Below, in pieces: positions 18,494 through 27,672 of a DNA stretch of 64,000 nucleotides. Below the pieces are notes generated by a model. That model did not search any database. It had not been told where the DNA came from and saw only the letters and a program-made list of their open reading frames with translations. The DNA is taken from NCBI GenBank assembly GCA_040223615.1, contig JAVKFY010000061.1, positions 150,180 through 214,179 of the forward strand. The letters are read 5' to 3'. Origin of the DNA: JAVKFY01 sp040223615. Lineage in GTDB: Bacteria > Pseudomonadota > Alphaproteobacteria > GCA-2731375. Numbering within the stretch: the first letter of the stretch is position 1; every line of letters starts with the position of its first letter. Both the position numbers and the translations under genes were made by a program.

Positions 18494-20608
18494 TCAGGCG
18501 ATGTCGATCAGGGTTTCGAACATCTGGTTCGCCGTGGTGATGATCCGGGCCGCGGCGTTATAGGCGTTCTGGAACACGATCAGATTGGCCAGCTCCTCGT
18601 CGAGGTTGACGCCGGTGGCGGCGTCGCGGCGCGAGCGCAATTCGTCGCGCAGCACAGAACGGTCCTCCATCAGGCTGCTGGCCCGGTCGGCCTCCAATGC
18701 CTGGCTCGACAGGATCGCGCCGGCATAGTCGGCCAGGGTGGTGGTGAAGCCGGCGATGTCGCCCGCCGTGTCGAACGCGAAGGCGTTCGACAGCAGGCCG
18801 TCGAAGCCCAGCGCGCCGCGGTTGTCGCCGATCGTCACCGCCGGATCGCCGGACGCCGTGCTCGGGTTGTACTTGGCCAGCGCCATCGCCGCCGGATCGG
18901 TCAGGAAGGCACTGTCGACATTCATCGAGAAGGCGGCGTCGGCCTGGTCGCTGCCGGCCGGACCGAAGAAGTCGGAGAAGGTGACGCCGCTGCCGCCGCG
19001 GTCGGTGGTGTCGGTCCGGGTGTGCACGACGTAGTTCTCGAAGCCTGCCGCCGGAGTCGCCGTCAGCGCCCCGTTGCCGTCGAGCGACCAGGTGGCAACG
19101 CCGGCGAATCCGGTGTTCAACGCCGTGACGACGTCACCGACGGTGCCGCCGACGGCGGAGAAGTCGAGCGTGAAACTGGCCGCGACCTGGGCGCCCGGCC
19201 CGCGCAGTTCCAGGTTCGCCGTGCCCGACGAGCCGAAGCCGTGGCTCGCCGCCGACGTCAGGCCGGTATCGAAGTGCGGCGGCACCCGCGCGGTCATCAG
19301 ATCGTTCAGGCCGAAGAAGTGCGCGAAGCCGCGCCCTGCGCGATCGCTGGCATTGATCGGGTTGTTCAGCATCGCCACGCCGTCGCTGCCCGACGCGGCG
19401 GAGAAGCTCATCACGCCAGCCGTCAGGTCGAGCGTGCCGGCGCCGGCCAGGCCGGTATTCACCGCCGCGATCACGTCGTCCAGCGTGACCAGCGCCGGAT
19501 TGGCGAAGTCGATGGTGACGGTCTGCACGATCTCGTTATTGGCATCGAGCACGCCGAAGGCGACTTCGCCGGTGAAGCCGTGCGGGTCGGTGCCCAGCGC
19601 GCCGGTGTTGCGCCCGAACAGCGAATTCGGCGGCGGCACCGCGGTATTGCCGTTGTGCACGCGGTTGACCTCGTCGACCAGCCGAGCCGCCAGTTCGCCC
19701 AGTTCGTAGGACAGCTCCGGCAGTTCCTTGTCGCGCATCTCCAGCAGGCCCTTGATCGACCCGCCGCGCAACGCGGCTTCGAAATTCTCCCCGGTCGCGG
19801 TGAGCTGGCCGGTGCCGGCGTCCTTCTTCCACACCTGCACCTGGTTGAACCGGCTGGTGGTGTCGACGACGCCGTTGGGCACGTACTCGAACACCCGCAG
19901 ATTGCTGTCCAGCAGGGTCAGGCCGGCGGTTGTGAACACGCCGATGCGGCCGTCACTCATCGTCGAGGTGCGCACATCGATGATATCGGCGATGCGCTCC
20001 AGCGCCTGGTCGCGACGCTCCTGCAGCGCGGAGACGTCGATGCCGCTGACGAGCTGCTGCGCGATCACCGGGTTCAGCTGGTGGATCTGCTCCAGCGCCG
20101 AGTTCAGCGTCTCCAGATCGGCCATGATCCGCCGGTCGGCTTCCGAGCGCAGCGTCTGCACGCTGGTGGCGACCCGGCTGATGTCGTTGGCCAGCTCCTG
20201 CAAGTCGTTCAGCGAGGCGATGCGGCTGGGCGTGCTGGACGGTTCGAGCACCAGGGCGGAGAAGCTGGACAGCGCCTCGTTCAGCCGCGCGGTCAACGCC
20301 GATGGGCTGCCCGGTTCGCCGAACAGGTCCTGCAGCCGCTCGTAGATGCCGTTCTGCGCCTCGTAGAAGCCGGCGCTCCCCGACGCGATGACCAGCTCGT
20401 TCTGCAGAAACGTGTCGACCAGGCGGCGCACGTCGGCCAGCTCCACGCCCGCCGACATGCCGCCGACGACGGCGGTCTGGAACTGCACTTCCTTGCGCGC
20501 GTAGCCCGGCGTGTTGACGTTGGCGACGTTGACCGACGTGGTCTGCAACGCGCGCTGCGCCGCGTTCAGCCCGGTGATCGCCGTCGACAGGATCGTGGTC
20601 AGCGTCAT
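18494..20608 (-). CDS. flgK: Flagellar hook-associated protein 1 FlgK
   Basis: The protein has 704 residues, longer than the approximately 550 of enteric FlgK because of a larger central domain (about residues 330-600). The N-terminus carries the rod/hook signature LNAAQRALQTTSVNVANVNT, and the C-terminus has the matching heptad region NAYNAAARIITTANQMFETL. It forms the first junction layer on the hook and is secreted without a cleaved signal. The start at 20608 precedes the conserved STAITGLNAAQ motif; six further upstream codons have no support. flgK-flgL form a leftward operon facing away from fliK. Confidence 0.93.
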   Translation of the reverse strand: MTLTTILSTAITGLNAAQRALQTTSVNVANVNTPGYARKEVQFQTAVVGGMSAGVELADVRRLVDTFLQNELVIASGSAGFYEAQNGIYERLQDLFGEPGSPSALTARLNEALSSFSALVLEPSSTPSRIASLNDLQELANDISRVATSVQTLRSEADRRIMADLETLNSALEQIHQLNPVIAQQLVSGIDVSALQERRDQALERIADIIDVRTSTMSDGRIGVFTTAGLTLLDSNLRVFEYVPNGVVDTTSRFNQVQVWKKDAGTGQLTATGENFEAALRGGSIKGLLEMRDKELPELSYELGELAARLVDEVNRVHNGNTAVPPPNSLFGRNTGALGTDPHGFTGEVAFGVLDANNEIVQTVTIDFANPALVTLDDVIAAVNTGLAGAGTLDLTAGVMSFSAASGSDGVAMLNNPINASDRAGRGFAHFFGLNDLMTARVPPHFDTGLTSAASHGFGSSGTANLELRGPGAQVAASFTLDFSAVGGTVGDVVTALNTGFAGVATWSLDGNGALTATPAAGFENYVVHTRTDTTDRGGSGVTFSDFFGPAGSDQADAAFSMNVDSAFLTDPAAMALAKYNPSTASGDPAVTIGDNRGALGFDGLLSNAFAFDTAGDIAGFTTTLADYAGAILSSQALEADRASSLMEDRSVLRDELRSRRDAATGVNLDEELANLIVFQNAYNAAARIITTANQMFETLIDIA

Positions 20609-20796
20609 GGCCGGCCCCCCCGGCAAGATTTACCCGGCAGCCGCTGCCCCGCACCGGCCCCGGCACGCCTCGTTGCAGCCGCAGCATTCGCGTTTCTGTT
20701 CAATGGCTTAACGTCATACGGCTGGGCCCTGTGTGGCACCTGCGTCGCTCCCTGGCGGCATCGTCAGGCAAGCAGGTGCAAGCGGGAGGCCAGAAA

Positions 20797-20832
20797 CGAA
20801 AAAGGCACCGCCGGTGTCCCGGCGATGCCCTT
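20797..20832 (-). terminator. Intrinsic terminator of the Sel1-repeat gene
   Basis: On the minus strand a 14-bp stem (20832-20819 with 20814-20801, two G-U pairs) closes a GACA loop and is followed by five T residues. It starts 26 bases after the stop of the Sel1-repeat gene. Confidence 0.85.
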
Positions 20833-20857
20833 GTTGTCGCAAGCGCGGCGGCGTGGC

Positions 20858-21547
20858 TCAGCCGTTGGCGGCCAGCCGCTGGTCGACATAGGCCAGGTTC
20901 TTCACCGCCAGCTCGTAGCCTTGCTCGGCCGCCGCCTCGAACAGCGCGCGCGCCTGCGCCAGATCGGTATCGACGCCGTTGCCTTCGGTCAGCAGGACGC
21001 CGAGATTGAACTGCGCCGCCGCCAGGCCGGCATCGGCCGCCAGGCGATAGAACTCGGCCGCCTGGATCGGATCCTCGTCCATGCCGACGCCGTTCTCGCA
21101 CATGACGCCAAGATTGAAGAGCGCGATGACGTTGCCGACGCGCGCGGCGCGGCTGTACAGATCGACCGCCTTCACATAGTCGCGGCTGACGCCGTCGCCA
21201 CGCTCGTAGAACCCGGCCAGATTGCACATCGCCGAGGTATGGCCGCGGTCGGCGGCGCGGGTGTACCAGTAGGCCGCCTCGGCCAGGTCTTCTTCAACGC
21301 CAAGCCCGTTGGCGAACAGCACGCCAAGACTGTACTCGGACTCGCGATGGCCTTGCTCGGCCGCGACCTGGTAATGCTCCAGCGCCTTGGTGAAGTCCTT
21401 CTCGACGCCCTTGCCGTTGCCGTAAAGGAAACCAAGGAAATAGCTCGCCTCCGGCTCGCCCTCCGCGGCCGCCGCCATCCAGGCGTCGCGGGCCGCGTCG
21501 TAGTCGCCGCGCTCGAAGGCGGCGTTCGCAGCGTCGGAATGGCTCAT
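20858..21547 (-). CDS. Sel1-like tetratricopeptide repeat protein
   Basis: This 229-residue protein is made almost entirely of about six Sel1-like repeats of 36 residues, each with a pattern such as EASYFLGFLYGNGKGVEKD or ALFNLGVMCENGVGMDEDP. No signal peptide or membrane helix is visible, so it is probably cytoplasmic. Such solenoids bind partner proteins. It sits between flgK and fliK, divergent from fliK, and ends at a strong intrinsic terminator, so it is its own transcription unit. A role in flagellar assembly or regulation is possible but rests only on location. The ATG at 21547 has GAGG upstream; the longer open frame is a shadow of fliK. Confidence 0.88.
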   Translation of the reverse strand: MSHSDAANAAFERGDYDAARDAWMAAAAEGEPEASYFLGFLYGNGKGVEKDFTKALEHYQVAAEQGHRESEYSLGVLFANGLGVEEDLAEAAYWYTRAADRGHTSAMCNLAGFYERGDGVSRDYVKAVDLYSRAARVGNVIALFNLGVMCENGVGMDEDPIQAAEFYRLAADAGLAAAQFNLGVLLTEGNGVDTDLAQARALFEAAAEQGYELAVKNLAYVDQRLAANG

Positions 21548-21791
21548 CTCACAACCTCGCGTGCTTCGACTCCACGGCCGTTTATGCGCTGTTAGGGCTA
21601 ACAATTCGTAAAGGCCGCGAACGTCCCGGCAGAATTCGCCGGGCTGGGCATCGATTGCCGGGCCGCCAGCGTCCGCCGGCGTGCGCAAGCCCGGAAACCC
21701 GGCGCTGGCACGTTGGCCCCCCGCTTGCTTCTGGTCTGCAGCGACCCGACCGCTTTCGGGTTCCGACAATGACCAGGAGCAGCGAGCAGCC

Positions 21792-23267
21792 GTGTTCGAT
21801 CCCATCGCGCCCGCCACCAGCATCGGCCGTCCGACGCCGCCGACCGTCGCCTTCGGTACCAGCACCGAGGACGACGACGATCTGTTCGACCATCTGCTGC
21901 GCGAGAACGAGCGCGCCGAGGACCCGGCACCGACCCGCTCCGCCGAGCGCCGCGACGATGCGCGAGACGAGACGCGCGACGATCCGCGAGACGACAGCCG
22001 CCGGTCCGATGAGCCGGCCGAGCCGGTGACGCGCCGGTCCGACGCGGCCGACAGCGAGCCGGCCAAGACCGACACGGACGAGCCCGCAAAGGCCGATGCC
22101 GAGAGCCGGCCGGCCGATGACGACGAGGTATCGACCGCCGACAGCGACAAGACCGCCGCGCCCACCAACGAGCCGACGGAGGCGGCGCAACCGGCCGTGC
22201 CCGACGCGGTGGATCCGGCCAAGGTTGCGGCGATCGCGCCGCAGGCCGCGCCACAGGCCGCACCGCAGGTGGCCGCCGCCGCCGCTGCGGCCGCCGTGCC
22301 GGCGGTACCGCGTGCCTCGGCCACCGGCCAGGCTCACGCCGCACCGCACAGCGCCGCTGCCAGCGCCAGCTCCGAACTGCCGACGCTGCAGTCGCTGCTC
22401 GCTGGACGCAACGCCACCGACAGTTCCGGCCAGGACGGCGCGCCGCGGCAGCAGCGCGGCGACGCCAGACTGCCCGAAGCGCTGCAGCAGTTGCTGCAAC
22501 GCGCCGGCGGCAGCCCGGCGGCGACGCCAGCGGCAAGTGCAAATGGCACCAGCGCCGGCAGCAGTTTCCGCGCCGCGCTGGAGAGCACCGCGCTGGCCTC
22601 CGGCCTGAAACCGGACGCCGTGAACGCGACGCCGAACCCGGCGGTGCTGCCGACCGCCGCTGCCGCGCCGGTCGCGCCGGCGACCGCCGCCGCGCCATTG
22701 CCATTGGTCGATCCGTTGAACCCGCTCGCCAACCAGCTTGGCGGCTCGACCCTCAACGAGGCCAGCTCCACGGTGAAACCGCCCGCGACGCTGGGCGCCA
22801 CGCCGGGCCGCGCCGCCGCGCCGGCCACCACGCCCAGCCTGCAGATCGCCATGCATATCGCCAAGGCGGCGCAGGACGGCACCAACCGCATTTCGGTGCG
22901 GCTCGATCCGGCCGAGCTGGGCCGGGTCGACGTCCGCCTGGAGGTTGGCCATGACGGCCGCGTCGTCGCCCTGGTGTCCGCCGAACGGCAGGAGACCCTG
23001 GACATGCTGCAGCGCGATGCCCGCGACCTGGCGCGCGCGCTCAAGGATGCTGGCCTTGAGGCCAACAGCAGCGACCTGAACTTCTCGCTGCGCGACAACG
23101 GCGGCCAGGAGACCGCGGCCAACGGCAATGACGGCAAGTCCGGCCGCGACGGCTCGGACGACCAGCCGATGGCCGACGAGCCGAACGCCGCCGGCATCGC
23201 AGAGCTCGACGACGCCCAGCCGCGGCTGCAGATCGCCGGCAGCGGCGTCCTCGACATCGTCGTGTAA
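21792..23267 (+). CDS. fliK: Flagellar hook-length control protein FliK
   Basis: This 491-residue secreted molecular ruler has a low-complexity Ala/Pro/Asp/Glu-rich N-terminal two thirds. Its compact C-terminal domain (about 350-450) contains the family segment RISVRLDPAELGRVDVRLEV followed by a long helix and a short acidic tail. The C-terminal domain signals to FlhB to switch export from hook to filament substrates. The GTG at 21792 is proposed as start because the shadow of the divergent leader lies upstream and MFDPIAP-like N-termini are usual; AGGAG is 12 bases away, so the start is not certain. It leads the fliK-flgD-flgE operon. Confidence 0.87.
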   Translation: MFDPIAPATSIGRPTPPTVAFGTSTEDDDDLFDHLLRENERAEDPAPTRSAERRDDARDETRDDPRDDSRRSDEPAEPVTRRSDAADSEPAKTDTDEPAKADAESRPADDDEVSTADSDKTAAPTNEPTEAAQPAVPDAVDPAKVAAIAPQAAPQAAPQVAAAAAAAAVPAVPRASATGQAHAAPHSAAASASSELPTLQSLLAGRNATDSSGQDGAPRQQRGDARLPEALQQLLQRAGGSPAATPAASANGTSAGSSFRAALESTALASGLKPDAVNATPNPAVLPTAAAAPVAPATAAAPLPLVDPLNPLANQLGGSTLNEASSTVKPPATLGATPGRAAAPATTPSLQIAMHIAKAAQDGTNRISVRLDPAELGRVDVRLEVGHDGRVVALVSAERQETLDMLQRDARDLARALKDAGLEANSSDLNFSLRDNGGQETAANGNDGKSGRDGSDDQPMADEPNAAGIAELDDAQPRLQIAGSGVLDIVV

Positions 23268-23279
23268 CGGGAAACAAGC

Positions 23280-24017
23280 ATGGAAATCAGTTCCGCGACC
23301 GACGCAGCCGCGATCAGCGACGCCGCCGGCGCGCGCAAATCGCTGGCCGGGAATTTCGACACCTTCCTGACGCTGCTGACCACCCAGCTGCGCAATCAGG
23401 ATCCGCTCGATCCGCTCGACTCCAACGAGTTCACGCAGCAGCTCGTACAGTTCACCAGCGTCGAACAGCAGATCGCCGCGAACGAGAACCTGGAGAAGAT
23501 CCTGGCCGCAATGCAGGTCGACCAGACCTCTACCGCGCTGGGCTTCATCGGCAAGCAGGTCGATGCCGACCTGGCCGCCAACGGGCTGGCCGAGGACGGG
23601 GCCGCGACCTGGCTCTATACACTGCCCTCCAACGCGGAGCGCGTGGTGCTGACCATCGCCGACGCCGACGGCAAGCTGGTCTATGCCGGCGAGGGCGAGA
23701 AGCTGGCCGGCAACCACGATTTCACGTGGGACGGCAACGACAATGCCGGCAACAGGCTGCCGCCGGGCCTCTACACGCTGTCGGTCGCCGCGCGCGACGG
23801 CAGCGACGGTGTCATCGAGACCGAGATCGCCGTCCGTGGCGTGGTCGATGGCGCCACCACGACCGACGACGGCAGCGCCGCCGTCCTGGTCGGCGGCCAA
23901 CCCATTCCGCTGTCCGCGGTGACCCGCGTGGTCGAGGCGACAGCGGCCGATTCCGAAACCGAAAGCGCCAGCGAAGAGTCGGGCGACCTGCTCGAATCGC
24001 TGGTGAGCTTGTTCTGA
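23280..24017 (+). CDS. flgD: Flagellar hook assembly (cap) protein FlgD
   Basis: The 245-residue protein has the diagnostic N-terminal stretch FLTLLTTQLRNQDPLDPLD and VQFTSVEQQIAANENL. A FlgD-Ig-like/tudor region follows, with the DGNDNAGNRLPPGLYTLSV motif near 155-170, and then an extended acidic tail. FlgD caps the growing hook and is later discarded. It starts 12 bases after fliK and ends 22 bases before flgE. Confidence 0.94.
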   Translation: MEISSATDAAAISDAAGARKSLAGNFDTFLTLLTTQLRNQDPLDPLDSNEFTQQLVQFTSVEQQIAANENLEKILAAMQVDQTSTALGFIGKQVDADLAANGLAEDGAATWLYTLPSNAERVVLTIADADGKLVYAGEGEKLAGNHDFTWDGNDNAGNRLPPGLYTLSVAARDGSDGVIETEIAVRGVVDGATTTDDGSAAVLVGGQPIPLSAVTRVVEATAADSETESASEESGDLLESLVSLF

Positions 24018-24039
24018 TTATCGACAGGGAGCAATTGAG

Positions 24040-25359
24040 ATGAGCCTGTTTGGTGCCCTCGCCGCCGGCGTCTCCGGCCTCGCCGCCCAGAGCCAGGCCA
24101 TGGGCGTGATCTCCGACAACATCACCAACGTCAACACCATTGGCTACAAGAACACCAAGACGGAGTTCTCCACGCTCGTGACCCAGACGCAGACCGCCTC
24201 GGCCTATGTGCCAGGCGGCGTCACCGCCGTGCCGATCCCGCTGGTCGACCGCCAGGGCCTGCTGCAGGCCTCGGCCTCGCCGACCGACCTGGCGATCACC
24301 GGCAACGGCTTCTTCGTGGCCAACACCAACCCGCAGCCGACGTCGACCACCGGCACCTACCAGTTCACCCGCGCCGGCTCCTTCCTGGCCGACGAGAACG
24401 GCTTCCTGCGCAACGCCGCCGGGCTCTACCTGCAGGGCTACCGGCTTGACGCCAGCGGCAATATCCCGGCCAACCGCTCCGACCTCACGGTGCTGGAGAC
24501 GGTGAACATCAACGCGCTGACCGGCTCGGCGACGGCGACCACGACGATCGGTCTGAAGGCCAACCTGCAGTCGTCGCAGACCGCCGGCGCCTACACCGCC
24601 GGCGACCTGTCGGCCGGCAACGTCGATCCGCACTTCGCTCGCTCGGTGCAGCTCACCGACTCCAAGGGCGGTTCGCGCACCCTCACCTTCGGCTTCTACA
24701 AGGACGCCGCTCTGAGCGCGAACCAGTGGCAGGCCGAAATCTACGCCGACCCGGCGACCCAGGTGACCAACACCAACGGCCTGTTGTCGTCCGGCATCGT
24801 CGCCTTCAACACCGACGGTTCGATCGACCTGACCAACACCACGCTGGCGACCACCTTGAATGTCACCACCTGGAACCCGACGCTCGGCATCGCCGACAGC
24901 ACGATCACCCTCGACCTCGGCACCGACGGCGCCACCGACGGCCTGACCCAGTTCGACAGTTCCTCGGTGCTGATCGCCTCCGACGTCAACGGCGCGGTCT
25001 TCGGCGCGCTCACCGGCGTGACCATCAACGAGGACGGCGTGCTGACCGCGCTGTTCGACAACGGCGCCCGCCAGGACGTCTACAAGCTGCCGATCGCGAC
25101 TTTCCCGAACCCCAACGGGCTCGGCAACAAGCCCGGCAACGCCTACATCGCCACCGACGCGTCCGGCAACTTCAACCTGCAGGAGGCTGGCGTGGGCGGG
25201 GCTGGCAAGGTCGCCGCCGGGGCGCTGGAATCTTCCACCGTCGACCTGGCCGACGAGTTCACCAAGATGATCATCACCCAGCGCGCCTATTCCGCCTCGT
25301 CCAAGGTGATCACCACCGCCGACGAGATGCTGGACGAGCTCATCCGTTCGGTCCGTTAA
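24040..25359 (+). CDS. flgE: Flagellar hook protein FlgE
   Basis: This 439-residue hook subunit carries the rod/hook N-terminal motif SLFGALAAGVSGLAAQSQAM with DNITNVNTIGYKNTKTEF, and the C-terminal helix ITTADEMLDELIRSVR. The TDLAITGNGFFV segment near 85 is typical of FlgE/F/G; the length and position after flgD select FlgE. It is exported by the type III apparatus. The stop codon overlaps a TTAACCAT box that may belong to the regulation of the next gene, sciP. Confidence 0.95.
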   Translation: MSLFGALAAGVSGLAAQSQAMGVISDNITNVNTIGYKNTKTEFSTLVTQTQTASAYVPGGVTAVPIPLVDRQGLLQASASPTDLAITGNGFFVANTNPQPTSTTGTYQFTRAGSFLADENGFLRNAAGLYLQGYRLDASGNIPANRSDLTVLETVNINALTGSATATTTIGLKANLQSSQTAGAYTAGDLSAGNVDPHFARSVQLTDSKGGSRTLTFGFYKDAALSANQWQAEIYADPATQVTNTNGLLSSGIVAFNTDGSIDLTNTTLATTLNVTTWNPTLGIADSTITLDLGTDGATDGLTQFDSSSVLIASDVNGAVFGALTGVTINEDGVLTALFDNGARQDVYKLPIATFPNPNGLGNKPGNAYIATDASGNFNLQEAGVGGAGKVAAGALESSTVDLADEFTKMIITQRAYSASSKVITTADEMLDELIRSVR

Positions 25360-25422
25360 CCATGACCAGTGAAAAACGTTGTCTTAGCAGCACGTTAACC
25401 GTGCCGCTTAGGGCTACCTTAA
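25356..25422. promoter_or_regulatory. Cluster of CtrA-type TTAA half-sites upstream of sciP
   Basis: TTAACCAT (25356-25363), TTAACC (25395-25400) and TTAA (25419-25422) lie within 67 bases, ending about 56 bases before the sciP ATG. TTAACCAT equals the known CtrA half-site; none of the pairs keeps the exact TTAA-N7-TTAA spacing. The sites are seen directly; binding is inferred from CtrA control of sciP in Caulobacter. Confidence 0.45.
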
Positions 25423-25478
25423 ACCAGGCTGGCTAGGCTCCGGTGCATCGGGAATTGCACGACAGCGATCAGAAAACA

Positions 25479-25805
25479 ATGTCCGCCGACCCATACAAGC
25501 GACTGCTCCCCCGTGTGATTGGGCCCCATGGTGAGCCTTTGACGGAGAGCGACCTGCCGCCACCGGACACCGAACGTTGGGTGATCCGGCGCAAGGCACA
25601 GGTCGTGGCCGCCGTGCGCGGCGGCCTGATCTCCCTGGACGAGGCCTGCCGTCGTTACCGGCTGTCGGTCGAGGAGTTCTTGTCCTGGCAGCGCGCCATC
25701 GACGCGCACGGTCTGCCCGGTCTGCGCACCACGCGGATCCAGCATTACCGCGAGGATGCCGACCCGGCCGCCGACAACGACGACTACAACACCGCCTACG
25801 CCTGA
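25479..25805 (+). CDS. sciP: SciP-like CtrA inhibitor (DUF1153 family)
   Basis: The 108-residue protein contains the highly conserved DUF1153 core: VIGPHGEPLT, then RWVIRRKAQVVAAVRGGLIS, then EACRRYRLSVEEFLSWQRAI. This is a helix-turn-helix-like domain. In Caulobacter crescentus SciP binds CtrA and DNA and blocks CtrA-driven transcription in G1; there too its gene adjoins flgE. The ATG at 25479 is preferred to a GTG at 25443, although neither has a good ribosome site. It stands alone between the fliK-flgD-flgE and fliF operons, with TTAA boxes in front. Family assignment is firm; function is transferred from Caulobacter. Confidence 0.9.
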   Translation: MSADPYKRLLPRVIGPHGEPLTESDLPPPDTERWVIRRKAQVVAAVRGGLISLDEACRRYRLSVEEFLSWQRAIDAHGLPGLRTTRIQHYREDADPAADNDDYNTAYA

Positions 25806-25938
25806 TCGCGCCCGCACCGAAGCGCTCCGCCGCCATTAACCGGATTTTCACCCCAAGATAGGCAGAATTTGCCCGTCAGCTTGGGGTGAGCCACCGGCCG
25901 CGAATTGGTCGGCAATTTGGTGCGGGAGTAGTGCGTCC

Positions 25939-27657
25939 GTGAATAATCTTGTGGCGACCCTGCGGTCCTTCGGGCCGGGCCGCTTGATCTTGATGGGCGT
26001 GATCGCGGCTGGTCTGCTGGGATTCTTCGCTTATCTGGTCGACCGCCTGACCACGCCGCCGATGACGCTGCTCTACGGCGAGCTGGCCCCGAACGATTCC
26101 AGTCAGATCGTCGCCAAGCTCGAAGCCCTGAACGTCGAGTACAAGCTGGCCGGCGACGGCAGCCAGATCCTGGTGCCGGAAGACGGCGCGCTGCGGCTAC
26201 GCATGACCATGGCGGCCGACGGCCTGCCCAGCGGCGGTTCTGTCGGCTACGAGCTGTTCGACCGCACCGACGCACTCGGCACCACCAGCTTCGTGCAGAA
26301 CGTGAACAGCATGCGCGCCCTGGAGGGCGAGCTGGCCCGGACGATCTCCACGATCGAACTCGTCGAGGCCGCGCGGGTGCACCTGGTGCTGCCCAAGCGC
26401 GAGCTGTTCGCGCGCGAGAAGCGCGAACCGTCGGCCTCGATCGTGCTGAAGCTGCGCCGCGGCTCCATGGATCGCAGCCAGGTGGCGGCGATCCAGAACC
26501 TGGTCGCAGCCGCGGTGCCCGATTTGCAGACCCAGCGCGTCTCCATCGTCGACGACAACGGCAACCTGCTCTCGCGCACCCGTGGCCGCGACGAGTCCGG
26601 CGGGCCCGCCGACATGGTCGACCTGCGCATCGGCTACGAGGAACGGCTCAAGCAGGCCGTGGAGTCGATGGTCGAACAGTCGGTCGGCATCGGCAACGTG
26701 CGCGCCGAGGTCTCGGTGCAGATGAAGTTCGACCGCATCACCGAGAACGCCGAGGTCTACAACCCCGACGGCCAGGTGGTGCGCTCGACCCAGACCATCG
26801 AGGACAACGCGACCTCGACCGAGACCACGCCCGACAGCGTCTCGGTCGGCAACAACCTGCCCGACGCCCAGGCCCAGGTCGGCGGCGGGGCCGGCGGCTC
26901 GAACAGCAACACCGCGCGCACCGAGGAGACCGTCAACTACGAGATCTCCAAGACCGTGCGCACCGAAGTGAAGCAGATGGGCACCGTCGAGCGGCTCTCG
27001 GTCGCGGTGCTGGTCGACGGCAACTACGCCCGTGGCGAGAACGGCGAGACCACCTATTCGCCACGCGAGCAGGCCGAGCTCGACCAGATCGCCTCGCTGG
27101 TGCGGTCCGCCATCGGTTTCGACGAGGCCCGCGGCGATACCATCGAAGTGGTGAACATGCGCTTCATGCGCTTCGAGGACCAGGTCGTCCCGGAAGTCGA
27201 TCTGCCGTTCCTGAACCTGACCAAGGGCGACTATTTCCGCCTCGCCGAGATCGCCACGCTGCTGGTGCTCGGCGTGCTGGTGGTGCTGCTGGTGGTGCGG
27301 CCGATGCTGCGCCGGCTGTTCGCGCCCGCGGCCCCGGCCGCGCAAGGCGGCAGCATGGTGATGATCGGCAATCCGGACACGCCGCAGCTTTCGGCCCCGG
27401 CCGGCGCGATCATCCTCGACGAGCGCAAGCTGCGCGGCAATCCGGAGATCCTGCAGGCGATCGAGACCGGCGAGATCAAGCCGGAGGAGGCGCAGAAGCT
27501 GCTCGATGCGATCGAGGCGCCGGAGGAAGAGCAGTCGCTGGAGGAGATCGAAAGCCGGGTGAAGGCGTCGTCGGTGCGCAACCTGGTCGAGTTGGTCGAG
27601 AAACATCCGGAGGACGCGATCGCGATCATGCGCAACTGGATGTACCAGGACGCCTAG
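25939..27657 (+). CDS. fliF: Flagellar MS-ring protein FliF
   Basis: This 572-residue membrane protein has two transmembrane helices, at about 17-36 and 430-450, flanking a large periplasmic region. Conserved pieces include LYGELAPNDSSQIVAKLEALNVEYKL, the EGELARTISTIELVEAARVHLVLP stretch and a Gly/Asn/Thr-rich insert near 310. The C-terminal cytoplasmic tail is the FliG-binding part. FliF nucleates flagellar assembly. It leads a tightly packed rightward operon (fliF-fliG-fliH-fliN-motA-flbD-flhA-flhF-flhG). A single TTAACC box is about 100 bases upstream. Confidence 0.96.
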   Translation: MNNLVATLRSFGPGRLILMGVIAAGLLGFFAYLVDRLTTPPMTLLYGELAPNDSSQIVAKLEALNVEYKLAGDGSQILVPEDGALRLRMTMAADGLPSGGSVGYELFDRTDALGTTSFVQNVNSMRALEGELARTISTIELVEAARVHLVLPKRELFAREKREPSASIVLKLRRGSMDRSQVAAIQNLVAAAVPDLQTQRVSIVDDNGNLLSRTRGRDESGGPADMVDLRIGYEERLKQAVESMVEQSVGIGNVRAEVSVQMKFDRITENAEVYNPDGQVVRSTQTIEDNATSTETTPDSVSVGNNLPDAQAQVGGGAGGSNSNTARTEETVNYEISKTVRTEVKQMGTVERLSVAVLVDGNYARGENGETTYSPREQAELDQIASLVRSAIGFDEARGDTIEVVNMRFMRFEDQVVPEVDLPFLNLTKGDYFRLAEIATLLVLGVLVVLLVVRPMLRRLFAPAAPAAQGGSMVMIGNPDTPQLSAPAGAIILDERKLRGNPEILQAIETGEIKPEEAQKLLDAIEAPEEEQSLEEIESRVKASSVRNLVELVEKHPEDAIAIMRNWMYQDA

Positions 27658-27672
27658 GGAGGCTGGCAGACA

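Noticed and set aside
20661..20676. Sigma-54-like promoter (CGGCACG...TTGC) upstream of flgK
   Set aside because: The GG to GC distance is one base too long and it points away from flgK.
19022..21595. Very long plus-strand open frame (over 850 codons)
   Set aside because: It is antisense to flgK and the Sel1 gene, rich in Arg/His/Gln as expected for a shadow of high-GC coding DNA.
25900..25930. Sigma-54-like -24/-12 elements before fliF
   Set aside because: GG and GC doublets are present but the spacing is one base short and the surrounding consensus is poor.
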